NCBI RefSeq assembly: GCF_003387535.1
Contig: NZ_QUNR01000001.1
Span: 496,001-560,000, forward strand
Length of the DNA stretch: 64,000 nt
Origin: Paraperlucidibaca baekdonensis
GTDB taxonomy: Bacteria; Pseudomonadota; Gammaproteobacteria; Pseudomonadales; Moraxellaceae
Direction of reading: 5' to 3'
A program made the translations under genes and the position numbers. This document shows, one piece after another, positions 45,978-54,066 of the stretch; within the stretch, counting starts at the first letter, position 1, and every line of letters starts with the position of its first letter. The notes below the pieces were generated by a model, which ran no database searches, was not told where the DNA came from, and saw only the letters and a program-made list of their open reading frames with translations.

Positions 45978-46507
45978 TGTGGGCGAGCATGTGGCGTTTC
46001 TTAACCGATCTCTGCGCCTATCGCGTACTGCGCCCCTACGATCTCTTTCCCGGTTTTTTTCTCTCCAGCTTTGCCTTAGTGGTGTTGGTTTTGGCACTGC
46101 CTAGCGCTTTTGCCTCATGGCCGGGATACACCGCGTTTGCTTATGCGGGAGGCAGTCAGGGCGGCGGGCGCTTTCTCATTGATGCGAGCTTGCCGATTGC
46201 GCTGCTTTACATGCTGGTGATTGCCGCGCGTCACAATCATGCGCGCTATCACGCGGTTCTTGAGGCGCTGCGAACAAACCGTGTGCACCGCTATCCACTC
46301 ATTGGTGCGGTGTTTTTTATTGTGCAGTTTCCGCTATTGCTCCTCTGCTATCAGCGCCAAGATGACTTTGTTTATGCGCTTAGCGAAAATTTTTGGGTGG
46401 TGGCGTATTGCCTGCCGTGGTTTTCGTATTTGGCCGCTAATAGCGCTGTGGTGATTTTAGTGCGCATGCAAACAGCGCTGGCAGCGCGGAGTGATCAATG
46501 CGGCTAG
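45977..46507 (+). CDS. Small integral membrane protein, hypothetical
   Basis: About 176 residues with four predicted membrane helices (for example FFLSSFALVVLVLALPSAFA, LPIALLYMLVIAA, YPLIGAVFFIVQFPLLLLCY, YCLPWFSYLAANSAVVILV). Not recognised. Start overlaps the preceding stop (TGATG) and its end overlaps the next gene by 10 nt, so it belongs to the operon. A helper for the next membrane protein or a lipid-modifying role is possible but unsupported. Confidence 0.65.
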   Translation: MWASMWRFLTDLCAYRVLRPYDLFPGFFLSSFALVVLVLALPSAFASWPGYTAFAYAGGSQGGGRFLIDASLPIALLYMLVIAARHNHARYHAVLEALRTNRVHRYPLIGAVFFIVQFPLLLLCYQRQDDFVYALSENFWVVAYCLPWFSYLAANSAVVILVRMQTALAARSDQCG

Positions 46508-48213
46508 AGTATGTCTTAAGCCATCGTCACGCTTTTCGTGTGGTGATCGTGGTGGCGCTCATCCTATGCTTGCCGATGCTCGGCAGTGGGTTATTTCTCG
46601 ATGACTACGTGCAGCGCATCGCCATGTACTCGGCGCCTGACAGTAATTTATTTGATTTTTTTAGTCGTGGCTCGCCGCTAACAGAAGCGCGCATGACATC
46701 AGGCATTTTGCCGTGGTGGCATTGGGACGATGCCAAAGTGCAGTTTTTTAGACCCATTGGTGAGCTGCTTATTCGTCTCGATTATGCTCTGTGGCCAGAC
46801 AATTTTGCCCTCATGCATCTGCATTCGATAGCTTGGTATGGCGCACTGATAGGCGTGGTTGCCATGCTCTATCGGCAGCTGCTGCCACTGCGCTGGGTTG
46901 CTGTGCTAGCCACGCTATTGTTTGCCGTCGACTACGGTCATGCGGCGGGGGTGGCGTGGTTGTGCAACCGTAATGTCTTGGTGGCGATGATATTGAGCCT
47001 GCTGTGTTTGCATTGCCATCGTCGCGGCACGCGCTGGATGTTGGTGATTGCCGCCGGTCTTTTTGCCGTGAGCTTGGCCGCGAGTGAAGCGGCACTGGCG
47101 ATCTCCGGCTACTTACTCGCCCATGAGCTGCTGTTGACCCAACATTCGCCCGCCAAGCGTATCTTGCGCTTGCTGCCGTATGCACTCATTGGTCTGGGCT
47201 GGATAAGCTTTTGGTTCAGCCAAGGCTACGGTGTGTCTGGCCCGGGCTTTTATATTGATATTGCTCATCAGCCGCTGCTGTTTATGGAGAAGCTGCTCTA
47301 CCGCGCGCCGGCCTATCTCATTAGCCAGTTAGCGTTGCCGCCGGTGGAGGTGTTTGGCGCGCTCGAACTGCCAACACTGCCTGATGCGCTGCGATGGCTG
47401 GCCATGGGCTTGATCGCTGGGCTTCTGGCGCTGTTGGTGTGGTTATTGCGTCCCTTGCTTAAGCAATCGCCGATGGCGCGATTTTTTGCGCTCGGCATGG
47501 TCATAGCCGCGTTGCCGATTGCTGCCTCATCGCCGGTTAGTCGGTCATTGTGGTACGTCAGTTTTGGCGCGTTGGGCCTGGTGGCGATGTATATTGCGCA
47601 GGCCTACGGTAGCTCACGCGACTCGGCGCCATTAAAGCGTACGCAAGTTTTTGCTAAATGCTTGTTGGTCATACATTTGCTGCTCAGCCCCTTATTGTTT
47701 TTGCTCATGCCGCAGTTTGCGCAAGCCCTAGATGCGGCGATGGACAGCGAAACTGTGGCGCTACCTGCACACGGTGAGGCCAGTCATGTCTTAGTGCTGA
47801 GTAGCCCAAGCTATATCGGCAGCGTGACCTTTCCGCTGCTTAAGAATCAGGCGTTGTCGCTGGGCGCGCAGCCTAGTCGGCAAAGACCAACGCTCGTACG
47901 TGTTCGAGGCTTGGTTGATGCCACGCAGCCATTTACGTTGGAGCGCCTAGCGGCCGACCGTTTGCGTGTGCACTCAGCGCATGGTTTTGCCGGTGTCGCC
48001 AGTCAGCCCTACGCTTTTGCGGCAGGGCATCGCGTCAGTCTCGACGACGTGCAAATCAGCATTGAGCGTGTCAATGCGCATGGCCAGCCCGTGCAAATTG
48101 CCTATGACTTTCATGCGGGCAGCTTAGCGACGTATCGCGTTTTGCGTTGGCAGGATGACGCATTGGTGCCAGCCACACTGCCCGCTATTGGGCGTTCTGT
48201 CACGATCGAGTAA
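46498..48213 (+). CDS. Polytopic membrane protein, GT-C glycosyltransferase-like
   Basis: 571 residues, roughly 9-11 membrane helices over the first 420 residues and a soluble C-terminal domain of about 150 residues. After the first helix comes SGLFLDDYVQR: an Asp pair in the first extracytoplasmic loop is a hallmark of GT-C enzymes such as ArnT and PMT, which use lipid-linked sugars. Overall similarity was judged by eye only. If right, it would add a sugar on the periplasmic side. Last gene of the 14-gene operon. Confidence 0.6.
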   Translation: MRLEYVLSHRHAFRVVIVVALILCLPMLGSGLFLDDYVQRIAMYSAPDSNLFDFFSRGSPLTEARMTSGILPWWHWDDAKVQFFRPIGELLIRLDYALWPDNFALMHLHSIAWYGALIGVVAMLYRQLLPLRWVAVLATLLFAVDYGHAAGVAWLCNRNVLVAMILSLLCLHCHRRGTRWMLVIAAGLFAVSLAASEAALAISGYLLAHELLLTQHSPAKRILRLLPYALIGLGWISFWFSQGYGVSGPGFYIDIAHQPLLFMEKLLYRAPAYLISQLALPPVEVFGALELPTLPDALRWLAMGLIAGLLALLVWLLRPLLKQSPMARFFALGMVIAALPIAASSPVSRSLWYVSFGALGLVAMYIAQAYGSSRDSAPLKRTQVFAKCLLVIHLLLSPLLFLLMPQFAQALDAAMDSETVALPAHGEASHVLVLSSPSYIGSVTFPLLKNQALSLGAQPSRQRPTLVRVRGLVDATQPFTLERLAADRLRVHSAHGFAGVASQPYAFAAGHRVSLDDVQISIERVNAHGQPVQIAYDFHAGSLATYRVLRWQDDALVPATLPAIGRSVTIE

Positions 48214-48257
48214 TGGGCAGAGTCGCGCCCGAATTCTATTTGGCTCGAACGTAATAT

Positions 48258-48306
48258 ATCGGCCATATGGCCTATATATTTATCCACTAGATGGCCGATT
48301 ATTTTT
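48258..48306 (+). terminator. Inverted repeat with T-rich tail; terminator or operator
   Basis: ATCGGCCAT (48258-48266) and ATGGCCGAT (48291-48299) can pair as a 9-bp stem with a 24-nt loop, followed by TATTTTT. The left arm also sits in a perfect 12-bp palindrome GGCCATATGGCC (48261-48272). It lies after the PKS operon and about 60 nt before the DUF3034 gene, so it may end the operon or regulate the next one. Confidence 0.4.
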
Positions 48307-48362
48307 GCACGCATCACGCCTAATTTACCCTCAATGGAAAAAGCCAATTGGGGGTGGTTGTG

Positions 48363-49274
48363 ATGAAAAATGTATTGCGCCTTCACGCATTTGCATTGCT
48401 GAGTTTGTCGGCAGCTTATGCTCCCATCGCGCAGGCCAGCATGGGCAAACTGGTGCTCACCGGCGGCATCAGCAGTGCCGAGGGCACGGCGGGTGGCGGC
48501 ATCACGCCATGGGCCATGATTGGTACGCAAGCCACGGAAAAAGAACTCGGTTTCGCCGCTAATTTATCCTACGGCCATACCGATGACTACCGCATTGAAA
48601 CCGCCAGCGTAATGGCCGGCTGGCATGAGCGCGTCGAGTTTTCACTCGCGCATCAAACTCTCGATACCGGCATCACCGGCCGCACCTTGGTGGGTCCGCA
48701 GGGCTTGGATCTGAAACAAACCATTGTTGGCGCTAAAGTGCGTTTATTTGGCGATGCCATTTTAGATGCCGATAGCCTAATGCCAGCGGTGTCGGTTGGC
48801 GTGCAGCATAAACGCCTCGATGCTGGCGAGTTATCGCCAACGCTGCGCAGCCTAGACGCCAGCAATACCGGCACCGATGTCTACGTCTCCGCCACCAAGC
48901 TGTTTCTCAAGCCCGGCTTGCTCGTCAATGCCACGCTGCGCGCCACCAAAGCCAATCAAAATGGCTTCCTAGGCTTTGGCGGCAATGCCAACGATGACTA
49001 CGAGCTGATGTCCGAGTTCTCCGTGGCCAAGCTCATTCGCAGCGACCTAGCGGTGGGCATGGAATACCGCTTCATGCCCAATAACTTGCGCCTTGACACG
49101 CCCAACGGTAATGGTCTCGCCGCCGATAGCTGGAAAGACCTGTTTATCGCCTGGGCGCCTAGCAAAAATCTGTCGCTCACCGCCGCCTATGTGGACTTCG
49201 GTCGCATCGTGCCTGCCACCACTCAGGGCCGCGATCAAACCGGTTTTTATGTCTCAGCTCAGCTGACTTTTTAA
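48363..49274 (+). CDS. DUF3034-family outer membrane protein
   Basis: About 303 residues with a signal peptide (MKNVLRLHAFALLSLSAAYAPIAQA). The mature sequence alternates polar and hydrophobic residues in short strands and ends in a phenylalanine (YVSAQLTF), as outer membrane barrels do. KLVLTGGISSAEGTAGGGITPWAMIGT is the DUF3034 opening. ATG 48363 lies 8 nt after a GGGGGTGG stretch. It is followed 12 nt later by an exported truncated haemoglobin, a pairing seen in other proteobacteria. Function unknown. Confidence 0.8.
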   Translation: MKNVLRLHAFALLSLSAAYAPIAQASMGKLVLTGGISSAEGTAGGGITPWAMIGTQATEKELGFAANLSYGHTDDYRIETASVMAGWHERVEFSLAHQTLDTGITGRTLVGPQGLDLKQTIVGAKVRLFGDAILDADSLMPAVSVGVQHKRLDAGELSPTLRSLDASNTGTDVYVSATKLFLKPGLLVNATLRATKANQNGFLGFGGNANDDYELMSEFSVAKLIRSDLAVGMEYRFMPNNLRLDTPNGNGLAADSWKDLFIAWAPSKNLSLTAAYVDFGRIVPATTQGRDQTGFYVSAQLTF

Positions 49275-49286
49275 GGAGTCATGGTC

Positions 49287-49721
49287 ATGAAAAAACTATT
49301 AACAGCCGCGTGTTTGATGATGGGTTTGGCGCTCAGTCCGGTCTTGGCCATGGCCGACGAGCCAGTGACTTTATACAGCCAGCTGGGTGGTAAAGAGTCC
49401 ATTCGTACGGTCATGGATGATTTTGTTCAGCGCCTCAAGCAAGACGAGCGTATTGGTGACCAATTTAAGTTCACCAATGCCGATCGACTGGCGGGCTTGC
49501 TCACCGAGCAGGTCTGTGAGGCCACCGGTGGGCCCTGCACCTACAGCGGTCGCGACATGAAGTCATCGCATGCGGGCATGGTCATCACCAAGGCGCATTT
49601 CAACGCACTCGTGGAAGTCTTGGTCGACAGCCTCAACGCCGCCAAGGTGCCGTTTGCGCTGCAAACCGACATCCTGGCGCTACTCGCCCCAATGCATCGC
49701 GACATCATTACTGAGCGCTAA
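49287..49721 (+). CDS. Exported group 1 truncated haemoglobin
   Basis: About 144 residues with a signal peptide (MKKLLTAACLMMGLALSPVLAMA). The globin part has TLYSQLGGKESIRTVMDDFVQRLKQDERIGDQF, and the expected heme-ligating His lies in DMKSSHAGMVI. ATG 49287 lies 7 nt after AAGGAG; the in-frame ATG 49281 is too close to it. Periplasmic location is unusual for globins and agrees with the outer membrane partner upstream. Possible roles are O2 or NO binding; not determined here. Confidence 0.85.
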   Translation: MKKLLTAACLMMGLALSPVLAMADEPVTLYSQLGGKESIRTVMDDFVQRLKQDERIGDQFKFTNADRLAGLLTEQVCEATGGPCTYSGRDMKSSHAGMVITKAHFNALVEVLVDSLNAAKVPFALQTDILALLAPMHRDIITER

Positions 49722-49760
49722 GGGCAGCACAGTTATCGTTGAATGAGTGTGTGAGCTTGG

Positions 49761-49792
49761 CCACAAACAGTTGCCTGTTTGTGGTTTTTTTT
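49761..49792 (+). terminator. Intrinsic terminator after the haemoglobin gene
   Basis: CCACAAACAG / CTGTTTGTGG stem of 10 bp around a 4-nt loop (TTGC), followed by a run of T residues. Confidence 0.92.
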
Positions 49793-49854
49793 ATTGCGAG
49801 CTATCAGTTAGCGCAAAATTGTTTAATCAGATGTGAATTTACATCGATGGAAAT

Positions 49855-49901
49855 TGGTGGGCCTGCTCGGACTTGAACCGAGGACCAAAGGATTATGAGT
49901 C
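49855..49901 (-). other. 3' fragment of a CAU-anticodon tRNA: attachment-site duplicate
   Basis: On the minus strand 47 nt read as the 3' half of a tRNA: anticodon loop CTCATAA, variable region, T-arm CTCGG-TTCAAGT-CCGAG, the 3' acceptor strand and encoded CCA. No D-arm or 5' acceptor strand precedes it, so it is not a gene. Anticodon CAU fits elongator tRNA-Met (tRNA-Ile2 is possible). This is what integration at a tRNA 3' end leaves at the far end of an element. The CCA end faces the core genome, so the element lies to the right and the intact tRNA should be beyond 64 kb on the same strand. Confidence 0.85.
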
Positions 49902-50258
49902 TGTCGGCAAATGAGCAAGCTATTGATAACTATTGAGAACTTGGTCTAATTTAGTGAAAAGTACAGTGCATATAAGTCATTTGGAATCATAGCTTTGGCG
50001 ACTTTTGAGAGCTTTCGTGGAATATTGCGCAACTGGGCACTGTACCTTTACTGTACCTCGCTGCACGAAATCAATTTTGATTGAGTGGGTAGTTTAATGG
50101 CCAGAGGAGGGTGCTAGTTTTCATTTATTCTAATTTAGACGCCATGATAAGCCTGCTTAAACGGATGAAGTCCTGCTTGATATTTTAAGTTATACAGTTG
50201 GGCTCATGAACTATGCGCTAATCAGGTAGGATCGTAGCCAAAAAGGGGCTGGCTAGCG
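49902..50258. other. Gene-free left end of the island, with ACTGTAC repeats
   Basis: No supportable gene. ACTGTACCT occurs at 50039-50047 and 50050-50058, and the inverted form GTACAGTGC at 49961-49969 matches GCACTGTAC at 50037-50045. Short direct and inverted repeats within 200 bp of an att core are typical of integrase arm-type or excisionase sites; that reading is inference. Confidence 0.5.
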
Positions 50259-51122
50259 CTAGGCTGGATTGCTTTCACGTCGGTGAGTTACCTGTGCTTG
50301 GAGTTCTTTTAGCATTTCATCAGCCTTCGAGTAATTGCCTGCGGGGAACTCAATGAAGTCAATATTATAGGCTTCTTTATAGGCTTTCTTAATTGCTTCA
50401 TTCATGCCTGAAGAAACTAAAGCGTAGTGTGGATGAGAGTTTTTATATGTTATATTTGAATTCTCTAACAATAGTTGAATGTCAGGATCCGAAAGGCCGT
50501 ACCCAACAAAAAACAATGTATTTGTTAAAAATAAGGCATCAAGAACTTTATAGAAATTTGGGTGGTTTTGCCGCTCTTTAAAGTATTGAGACCTTGTAAG
50601 TACAATTTTGGCAGGATCACTTATGCACCCATGGGCCTTAATAACTTGCCTAACAGGGGATCTTAAGTCTGAAACTAAATGACTATCATAGTATTTGCAT
50701 ATGTTGTAGAGCCCTTGCTCTTGACCGCTACGACAGTAATTATCATATATGCTATCATAGTTTGTTGTTACTACAATTTTTGGGTCTATAGCCAAAACAC
50801 TTTTATGGGTCGATGACGGCTGAAAGCGTGGTGCTGCCATCACTTTTCTTATATAGCTAGCAAAATCAGCTGAGTTAATGCCACCAAGTAAAACCTCTGC
50901 TGCATCAAGAAACTTCTCTTTGGCGATGAGATCGTCGACTATATGACAGTAACTAGGGTCACGAGAGCTATCTCTCAGCCCTTCAAGTAATTGCAACCAA
51001 TTTGGGGGAGATACTGGAGGCGTGTCTGTACTGATGCAGCCTGCGGATGCTCCAGCGCCCAAAAAAATAATACAACGCCTTGCTGCTAACTCTTCAACTA
51101 ATGCGCCAGGCCACATATTCAT
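50259..51122 (-). CDS. SIR2-like domain protein
   Basis: 287 residues. The nucleotide-binding motif is CIIFLGAGASAGC at residues 14-26; VVTTNYDSIYD gives the conserved Asn-Asp motif, KAHGC the candidate catalytic His, and FVGYGLSDPDI the late Rossmann motif. This is the SIR2_2-type fold seen in many phage-defence NADases, where it depletes NAD+ on infection. Its start overlaps the stop of the ParA-like gene by 4 bp, so the two are translationally coupled. No second domain is evident after the SIR2 fold. A defence role is inferred from family and island context. Confidence 0.82.
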   Translation of the reverse strand: MNMWPGALVEELAARRCIIFLGAGASAGCISTDTPPVSPPNWLQLLEGLRDSSRDPSYCHIVDDLIAKEKFLDAAEVLLGGINSADFASYIRKVMAAPRFQPSSTHKSVLAIDPKIVVTTNYDSIYDNYCRSGQEQGLYNICKYYDSHLVSDLRSPVRQVIKAHGCISDPAKIVLTRSQYFKERQNHPNFYKVLDALFLTNTLFFVGYGLSDPDIQLLLENSNITYKNSHPHYALVSSGMNEAIKKAYKEAYNIDFIEFPAGNYSKADEMLKELQAQVTHRRESNPA

Positions 51123-52153
51123 TGTCCCAAATTTATATTGCTGATCAAGTTTGAGCAGATCGTACCGAGGATCTCCTCATATTGATCTTTCTGCTTTCCT
51201 TGCGTGCCTACAATTCCATCCCCGCTTTTTAATTCGAAAAGTGGAGATGAAACTGACTGCGCTAAAGGGATAAGGCTGTATAAATGGGGGACATCACCAA
51301 GTTGAACATTATCAATAGTCATGCCGGTCGACAGATAGCTAGATAAAGATTGTTTTATTTCATCAGGAACATTACTAATAATTTGCTCATATGCGCGTGT
51401 TGGCCTTCGCACGCCACTTTTAGATTTTGTTATATATTGCTGAATAGTATATCCAATATACCCAGAGGTTATGGGCAGTGTGTCATCAAGCTTGAAGGCT
51501 TTTAATCTGCCGGCGGAATTGCGTTCGCAAAGTCTTAGGCCATTTTCATATCTATCTACCCATGACTGTAACCATGTGGAAATATTTCTAATGCCTAGAA
51601 TGCTAAAAATATCCGTCCCCATTGGGGTCATAAAATTATCACATCCGATAAGTACACTTCTATTTATAGAGCCTAAGCTTGGGCCTAAATCATAAAGTAC
51701 ATAATCATAATTATTTGAAAGCTTTCTTTTAAGATAGGTATTCCAGTTTGTTTTTCTAATACCGCCAATGTCGCCTCCCAATAGCTCATGCCAAGCCGCT
51801 CCCAGTCTGTCTTCGATAATTGAAAATGAAGGATGGCCGGGAATTAAATCAACGCCAAAGCGGTTATCGGAGCTTTTTATAGGAATAACTGAATTTTCTA
51901 TATCTGAGTCACCATCCTCAATTGGCCGAAGAATATCGCTAATAGTTGTTGTTGCGCCTGAGGCTGTTTTAGAAAAATATAACTCTGCTGCGTATTCCTC
52001 ACCCATTATTAATTGAGTGGCATTACATTGAGGGTCACAGTCAATGACTAACACTCTTTTGCCCTTCTTCTTTGCAAGATATGAGGCAATATTACAGGTT
52101 AGGGTTGTTTTTCCTACACCTCCTTTATTGTTAAACATGGCTAAAGCAATCAT
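51119..52153 (-). CDS. ParA-family P-loop ATPase
   Basis: 344 residues. The deviant Walker A is NNKGGVGKTTL at residues 8-18, followed by RVLVIDCDPQCNATQLIMG; YVLYDLGPSLGSINRSVLIGCDNFMTPMGTD holds the Walker B-like region. Such ATPases usually partition plasmids or position complexes, with a ParB partner. No ParB is adjacent; instead it couples to a SIR2 protein downstream and follows a two-helix membrane protein by 52 nt. AGGAA lies upstream of ATG 52153. Composition is AT-rich like its neighbours. It could be a sensor/regulator of the SIR2 effector rather than a segregation protein; this is inference. Confidence 0.82.
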   Translation of the reverse strand: MIALAMFNNKGGVGKTTLTCNIASYLAKKKGKRVLVIDCDPQCNATQLIMGEEYAAELYFSKTASGATTTISDILRPIEDGDSDIENSVIPIKSSDNRFGVDLIPGHPSFSIIEDRLGAAWHELLGGDIGGIRKTNWNTYLKRKLSNNYDYVLYDLGPSLGSINRSVLIGCDNFMTPMGTDIFSILGIRNISTWLQSWVDRYENGLRLCERNSAGRLKAFKLDDTLPITSGYIGYTIQQYITKSKSGVRRPTRAYEQIISNVPDEIKQSLSSYLSTGMTIDNVQLGDVPHLYSLIPLAQSVSSPLFELKSGDGIVGTQGKQKDQYEEILGTICSNLISNINLGQ

Positions 52154-52205
52154 GTATGTTCCTGTATTGTTATTTGGCTAAATTTCGATGGATGGTGCTA
52201 AATTT

Positions 52206-52835
52206 TTATTCATGGCGCCCAGTTAAAGATGTTTTTTGCAGCGAACTATTAGATGCACTCGCGCGATCCATTTCGTCAGGGTCATTTAGATACATTTTAA
52301 TTAGCTGATGCTTGTCTAGCCCTCGATTGCTGAGACCAATGTCCTCCCTAATGGCTTTATAAAGCTGATCCACAGCTATGAGCGAGTTTCCATCAGAACT
52401 AGAAACTTTTTCGAAGTTTAGCTGAGCATTAATGACCTTCGGGGAGGCCCAAAGTATTATATTTGATTTGAATTCGACAAGGAAATTAACAAGGTCCTGA
52501 TCAGATATAGGCTCAAGAGATACGTTTTTATTGTCTTTGGCCATTACTCTTGCTACAACATCAAGAAATCCTTTGTATATTTCTACCTTTCGCGATCTAT
52601 GGGCATCCTCAATATCCCGTCTTTTTATTTGTGCTTGGGTATAAAGTACGCCACCGAGGCCGACAAGTGCGGTGGCCATGGCGCCAACCACCGCTGCTGA
52701 AAAAGACGGATTCGCGTTATTCAAAAACTTCAGTAGTTGGGTCACAACGAGCCATAGCACATATGCTGCGCCAAATAGCAGTGCAAGAGCCAAGACCACA
52801 TTAAGGTACTGTAGAGTTTTAGCCGACTTCGACAT
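52206..52835 (-). CDS. Two-helix membrane protein, hypothetical
   Basis: 209 residues, unrecognised. Two membrane helices: YLNVVLALALLFGAAYVLWLVV (about 9-30) and AAVVGAMATALVGLGGVLYTQ (about 47-67), followed by a charged cytoplasmic domain (IKRRDIEDAHRSRKVEIYKGFLDVVARVMAK). First gene of a leftward operon with the ParA-like and SIR2 genes. A repeat copy lies 150 nt upstream of the start and is the likely promoter region. It may anchor or sense at the membrane for this system. Confidence 0.65.
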   Translation of the reverse strand: MSKSAKTLQYLNVVLALALLFGAAYVLWLVVTQLLKFLNNANPSFSAAVVGAMATALVGLGGVLYTQAQIKRRDIEDAHRSRKVEIYKGFLDVVARVMAKDNKNVSLEPISDQDLVNFLVEFKSNIILWASPKVINAQLNFEKVSSSDGNSLIAVDQLYKAIREDIGLSNRGLDKHQLIKMYLNDPDEMDRASASNSSLQKTSLTGRHE

Positions 52836-52984
52836 GCACTGTCTCTAATTTAGTTTATGCCATGGTTATGTTGCGGCTGGAGAGGTCCGGCTTTTCAGCA
52901 GCTTGGCGGCATCCTCGACCAACAGTGTTTTAAGTCTATTACGCTCAGCATGCCATTAGGCTGTTAAAGCAGCAACTACCAGTC

Positions 52985-53044
52985 ATCATACGCGTAAGCC
53001 CTATCCTGCTTTTTTTCCAACTCATGAATTTTCGTTAACGAAAA
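52985..53044 (-). repeat. Island repeat, copy 1
   Basis: Perfect palindrome TTTTCGTTAACGAAAA at 53029-53044; on the minus strand GCAGGATAGGGC (53009-52998) follows, and TATGAT at 52990-52985 matches a -10 box. Most diverged copy. It lies between the hypothetical gene at 53066 and the membrane protein-ParA-SIR2 operon. Confidence 0.75.
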
Positions 53045-53065
53045 AATTTCATTTAGAAAGAGTGT

Positions 53066-53962
53066 CTACGCCGATTTACTTTCATGATTGCGTATATCGA
53101 CTTTACAGCGAGCCTCCGTCCCTCTCATCACAACAACAGTGCAGGACTCACATAGGTGATCATCCGGGGCCCATTTCACATAGTCCCGATAAGGTTCAAT
53201 GAGGCATTTGTCGCCAAGAAAAGGAAGCTTAGGCTCTTGGAGCTTCTGAGCTACGAGAGCTGGATCCCATCCGCACTTCGCAGCAAGCCGTTGTACTACC
53301 TCTTTATTTGGTCTGATGTCGCTATGTAGAGCACAAATGACGCCATCTAATAGTGGCTTTAGAACCGCGGCGACATTTACGACTGGAGTAGTTGTTGTGA
53401 TTTCAAGATGCAATGAGAATTTGTCATTGATCGTGACTGGCGTAGTGCAGAGAGCGTCGGCTGCATGCCACCAGATGTTATGAGGCTTTAGTGTCGAGGT
53501 CAGTCGTGGGACTTCGAAATGAAATGTATGTTCGCTCAGTGAAGCGGGTGAAGGTACAAGACGATATCGGTGAAGGTACGGAAAGGCGCTGCCGCTTGGA
53601 GTAGGCGCTGGCCGCTGCCTGTGTCGTAGAAAGCGAAGCCCATTTTGCGATGCGTCTCGAAAAGTGCCTGTTCCGATGTTGTAGATAAGCACATTTTCAA
53701 CATCGAAGAACGAATCATCGATTGAGAAGTACTCTGCTGACAAGATGTGTCCCGGATCTGGCTTGAGATGCTTGAGGGCTGCTCTTAGTTCGACACGAGC
53801 TCTCAACATTTCGTCTGATGGCTGAAGAGGCATTCGCTTACTTAGCCAGAGATTAACCTCCTCTGGGGTTGCACTGAGGTGAAATTCGGCGCTCAAAAGT
53901 CTGCCTCCATGGCAATCAACATTTAATGTATACCGCAGCTTTGCAGTATCTTTGCTAGTCAT
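53066..53962 (-). CDS. Hypothetical protein, single-gene island unit
   Basis: 298 residues, not recognised. No signal peptide or membrane helix. The C-terminal third has LKPLLDGVICALHSDIRPNKEVVQRLAAKCGWDP and DDHLCESCTVVVMRG; the first of these faintly recalls RusA-like or nuclease folds, not enough for a call. Island repeat copy 2 ends only 40 nt upstream of ATG 53962, copy 1 lies just downstream, so the gene sits alone between two repeats. No clear ribosome site. Confidence 0.6.
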   Translation of the reverse strand: MTSKDTAKLRYTLNVDCHGGRLLSAEFHLSATPEEVNLWLSKRMPLQPSDEMLRARVELRAALKHLKPDPGHILSAEYFSIDDSFFDVENVLIYNIGTGTFRDASQNGLRFLRHRQRPAPTPSGSAFPYLHRYRLVPSPASLSEHTFHFEVPRLTSTLKPHNIWWHAADALCTTPVTINDKFSLHLEITTTTPVVNVAAVLKPLLDGVICALHSDIRPNKEVVQRLAAKCGWDPALVAQKLQEPKLPFLGDKCLIEPYRDYVKWAPDDHLCESCTVVVMRGTEARCKVDIRNHESKSA

Positions 53963-54001
53963 CTACTTTGCGAGACTTGGTGAGCATTACACCGGTAAAT
54001 A

Positions 54002-54066
54002 TTTATATACTAAACCCTATCCTGCACTAGTCCCTTAACCCCAAGAGTTTTTTCGTCAACGAAAAA
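54002..54066 (-). repeat. Island repeat, copy 2
   Basis: Palindrome TTTTTCGT-CA-ACGAAAAA at 54049-54066, then on the minus strand TGCAGGATAGGGTTTAGTA and TATAAA (54007-54002), 14 nt after GCAG. Immediately upstream of the gene at 53066-53962. Confidence 0.85.

Noticed and set aside
49855-49901. Complete tRNA gene
   Set aside because: Only the anticodon loop to CCA part is present; no D-arm or 5' acceptor strand upstream.
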